Source of the DNA: Peptoniphilus ovalis
GTDB taxonomy: Bacteria; Bacillota; Clostridia; Tissierellales; Peptoniphilaceae
Assembly: GCF_018919265.1 (NCBI RefSeq)
Contig: NZ_JAHLQO010000006.1
Location: 124,001-188,000, forward strand
DNA: 64,000 nt
Direction: 5' to 3'
The first letter of the stretch is position 1. The number at the start of each line of letters is the position of its first letter. Positions 63,254 to 64,000 of the stretch are shown here, piece after piece. The notes under the pieces are model-generated. The model saw nothing but the letters and a program-made list of their open reading frames with translations. It had not been told where the DNA came from and searched no databases. Both the position numbers and the translations under genes were made by a program.

Positions 63254-64000
63254 AAACTTATCAAAAACTTTTTACAAAGGCACAGAAGAAGAAAATAGAA
63301 TTTTCAATAATTTCTCATTAGAAATTAATGACAACGAATGTGTGGCAATACTTGGGCCTAATGGTTGCGGAAAATCAACTTTATTTAATATGATTAGTGG
63401 AGCTTTAAATTGTGATTCAGGTTCAATTGAACTTGACGGAAATGACTTATGTAAACTTTCAGAAGACCAAAGAGCAATCCACATTGGTAAGGTTAATCAA
63501 GATCCTTCAAAGGGAGTTGCATCAACTTTAAATATTTTAGAAAATATGTCAATGGCATATAAAAAGGGACAAAAATTTGGATTTAGAAAACTAATCGACA
63601 GAAATAATATAGATCCAATAGTTGAAAAGTTAAAGGGAATAGGACTTGGACTTGAAAACAAATTAAAAACTCAAGTAAAATTTTTATCAGGAGGACAAAG
63701 ACAATCACTTTCACTTTTAATGGCAACTATTAAAAAACCTAATATACTTCTTCTCGACGAACATACAGCAGCCCTTGACCCAAAGACATCAAAGATAATA
63801 ATGGATAAAACTAATGACCTTGTGAAAAAAGAAAAGATTATGACTCTTATGATTACACATAATCTAAGACATGCAATAGAATATTCTGATAGAATCATAA
63901 TGCTTAATAAGGGAGAAGTAGTACTTGATATTAAACCTGATGAAATAACAGAAGAAGAATTAAATAGAATTTACAACGAAAAAATTGAAGAAAGCAATAA
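63240..64000 (+). CDS. TrpZ-like ABC ATP-binding protein (runs off window)
   Basis: An open frame of 253 codons continues to the window edge. It has Walker A GPNGCGKST (about residues 41-49), signature FLSGGQRQSL, Walker B ILLLDEH and an H-loop LMITHN. In Walker B the usual DEP is DEH, followed by TAALDP, as in other members of this transporter group. The ATG overlaps the permease end by 14 nt. The stop codon is not visible, but length suggests that only a few residues are missing. Confidence 0.9.
   Translation, partial: MLKIKNLSKTFYKGTEEENRIFNNFSLEINDNECVAILGPNGCGKSTLFNMISGALNCDSGSIELDGNDLCKLSEDQRAIHIGKVNQDPSKGVASTLNILENMSMAYKKGQKFGFRKLIDRNNIDPIVEKLKGIGLGLENKLKTQVKFLSGGQRQSLSLLMATIKKPNILLLDEHTAALDPKTSKIIMDKTNDLVKKEKIMTLMITHNLRHAIEYSDRIIMLNKGEVVLDIKPDEITEEELNRIYNEKIEESN

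Overview
The window comes from an AT-rich, Gram-positive, low-GC bacterium. The evidence is strong AGGAGG-type ribosome sites, ATGA start/stop overlaps, sigma-A promoters, T-box leaders, a lysine riboswitch, lipobox lipoproteins with no outer-membrane genes, and a water-forming-type NADH oxidase. The gene set would suit an anaerobic Clostridia/Tissierellia lineage such as Peptoniphilaceae, but there is no 16S gene here and the genus is a guess.

Layout. 1-3.3 kb: the tail of a sensor kinase, then a peptide-type ABC exporter pair behind a BceR-like operator. 3.4-10.6 kb: a T-box-controlled operon with an orphan ABC ATPase followed by ilvB-ilvN-ilvC-ilvD-ilvA. 10.6-11.8 kb: a CAAX-type membrane protease with a decayed upstream reading frame. 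11.9-14.1 kb: yebC-deoC-lgt. 14.1-20.2 kb: a tightly overlapping run, queH-capA-like-trmN6-like-rsmI-nurA-herA. 20.2-22.4 kb, minus strand: NADH oxidase under a Fur/PerR-like box, and a one-TM protein. 22.5-32.2 kb: comM-dprA-topA followed by a compact type IV pilus/competence set (ATPase, platform protein, prepilin, prepilin peptidase, PilM/PilN-like protein). 32.2-36.2 kb: AIR-synthase-like protein, cell-wall amidase, rph, rdgB, tRNA-His, tRNA-Leu. 36.2-40.2 kb: folA, a two-component system, fetAB, a DUF1294 protein. 40.2-46.6 kb, minus strand: a HEPN/nuclease-like protein, then the lysine riboswitch operon lysA-lysC-dapA-dapB-ddh. 46.6-51.7 kb: a TIM-barrel protein with an NhaC antiporter, and an opposing TRAP-TAXI transporter. 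51.7-58.3 kb: macro-domain protein, small membrane protein, a class A PBP with altered transpeptidase motifs followed by a 57-residue basic protein, then hflX-yigZ-nadE. 58.3-64 kb: three T-box-controlled TrpX-like lipoproteins, a permease and an ATPase that runs off the window.

Together the window covers branched-chain amino acid synthesis (isoleucine-sensing leader), lysine/meso-DAP synthesis by the one-step dehydrogenase route (lysine riboswitch), amino-acid uptake under tRNA-sensing leaders, and DNA uptake/processing (comM, dprA, pilus machinery). The most unusual items are the PBP lacking its transpeptidase lysine and KTG motif, the HEPN plus PD-(D/E)XK-like protein, the NurA-HerA pair in a Gram-positive, the minimal pilus locus with a PilM/PilN-like fusion, and three tRNA-sensing leaders each driving its own receptor paralogue. 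I found no CRISPR array, insertion sequence, prophage or rRNA.
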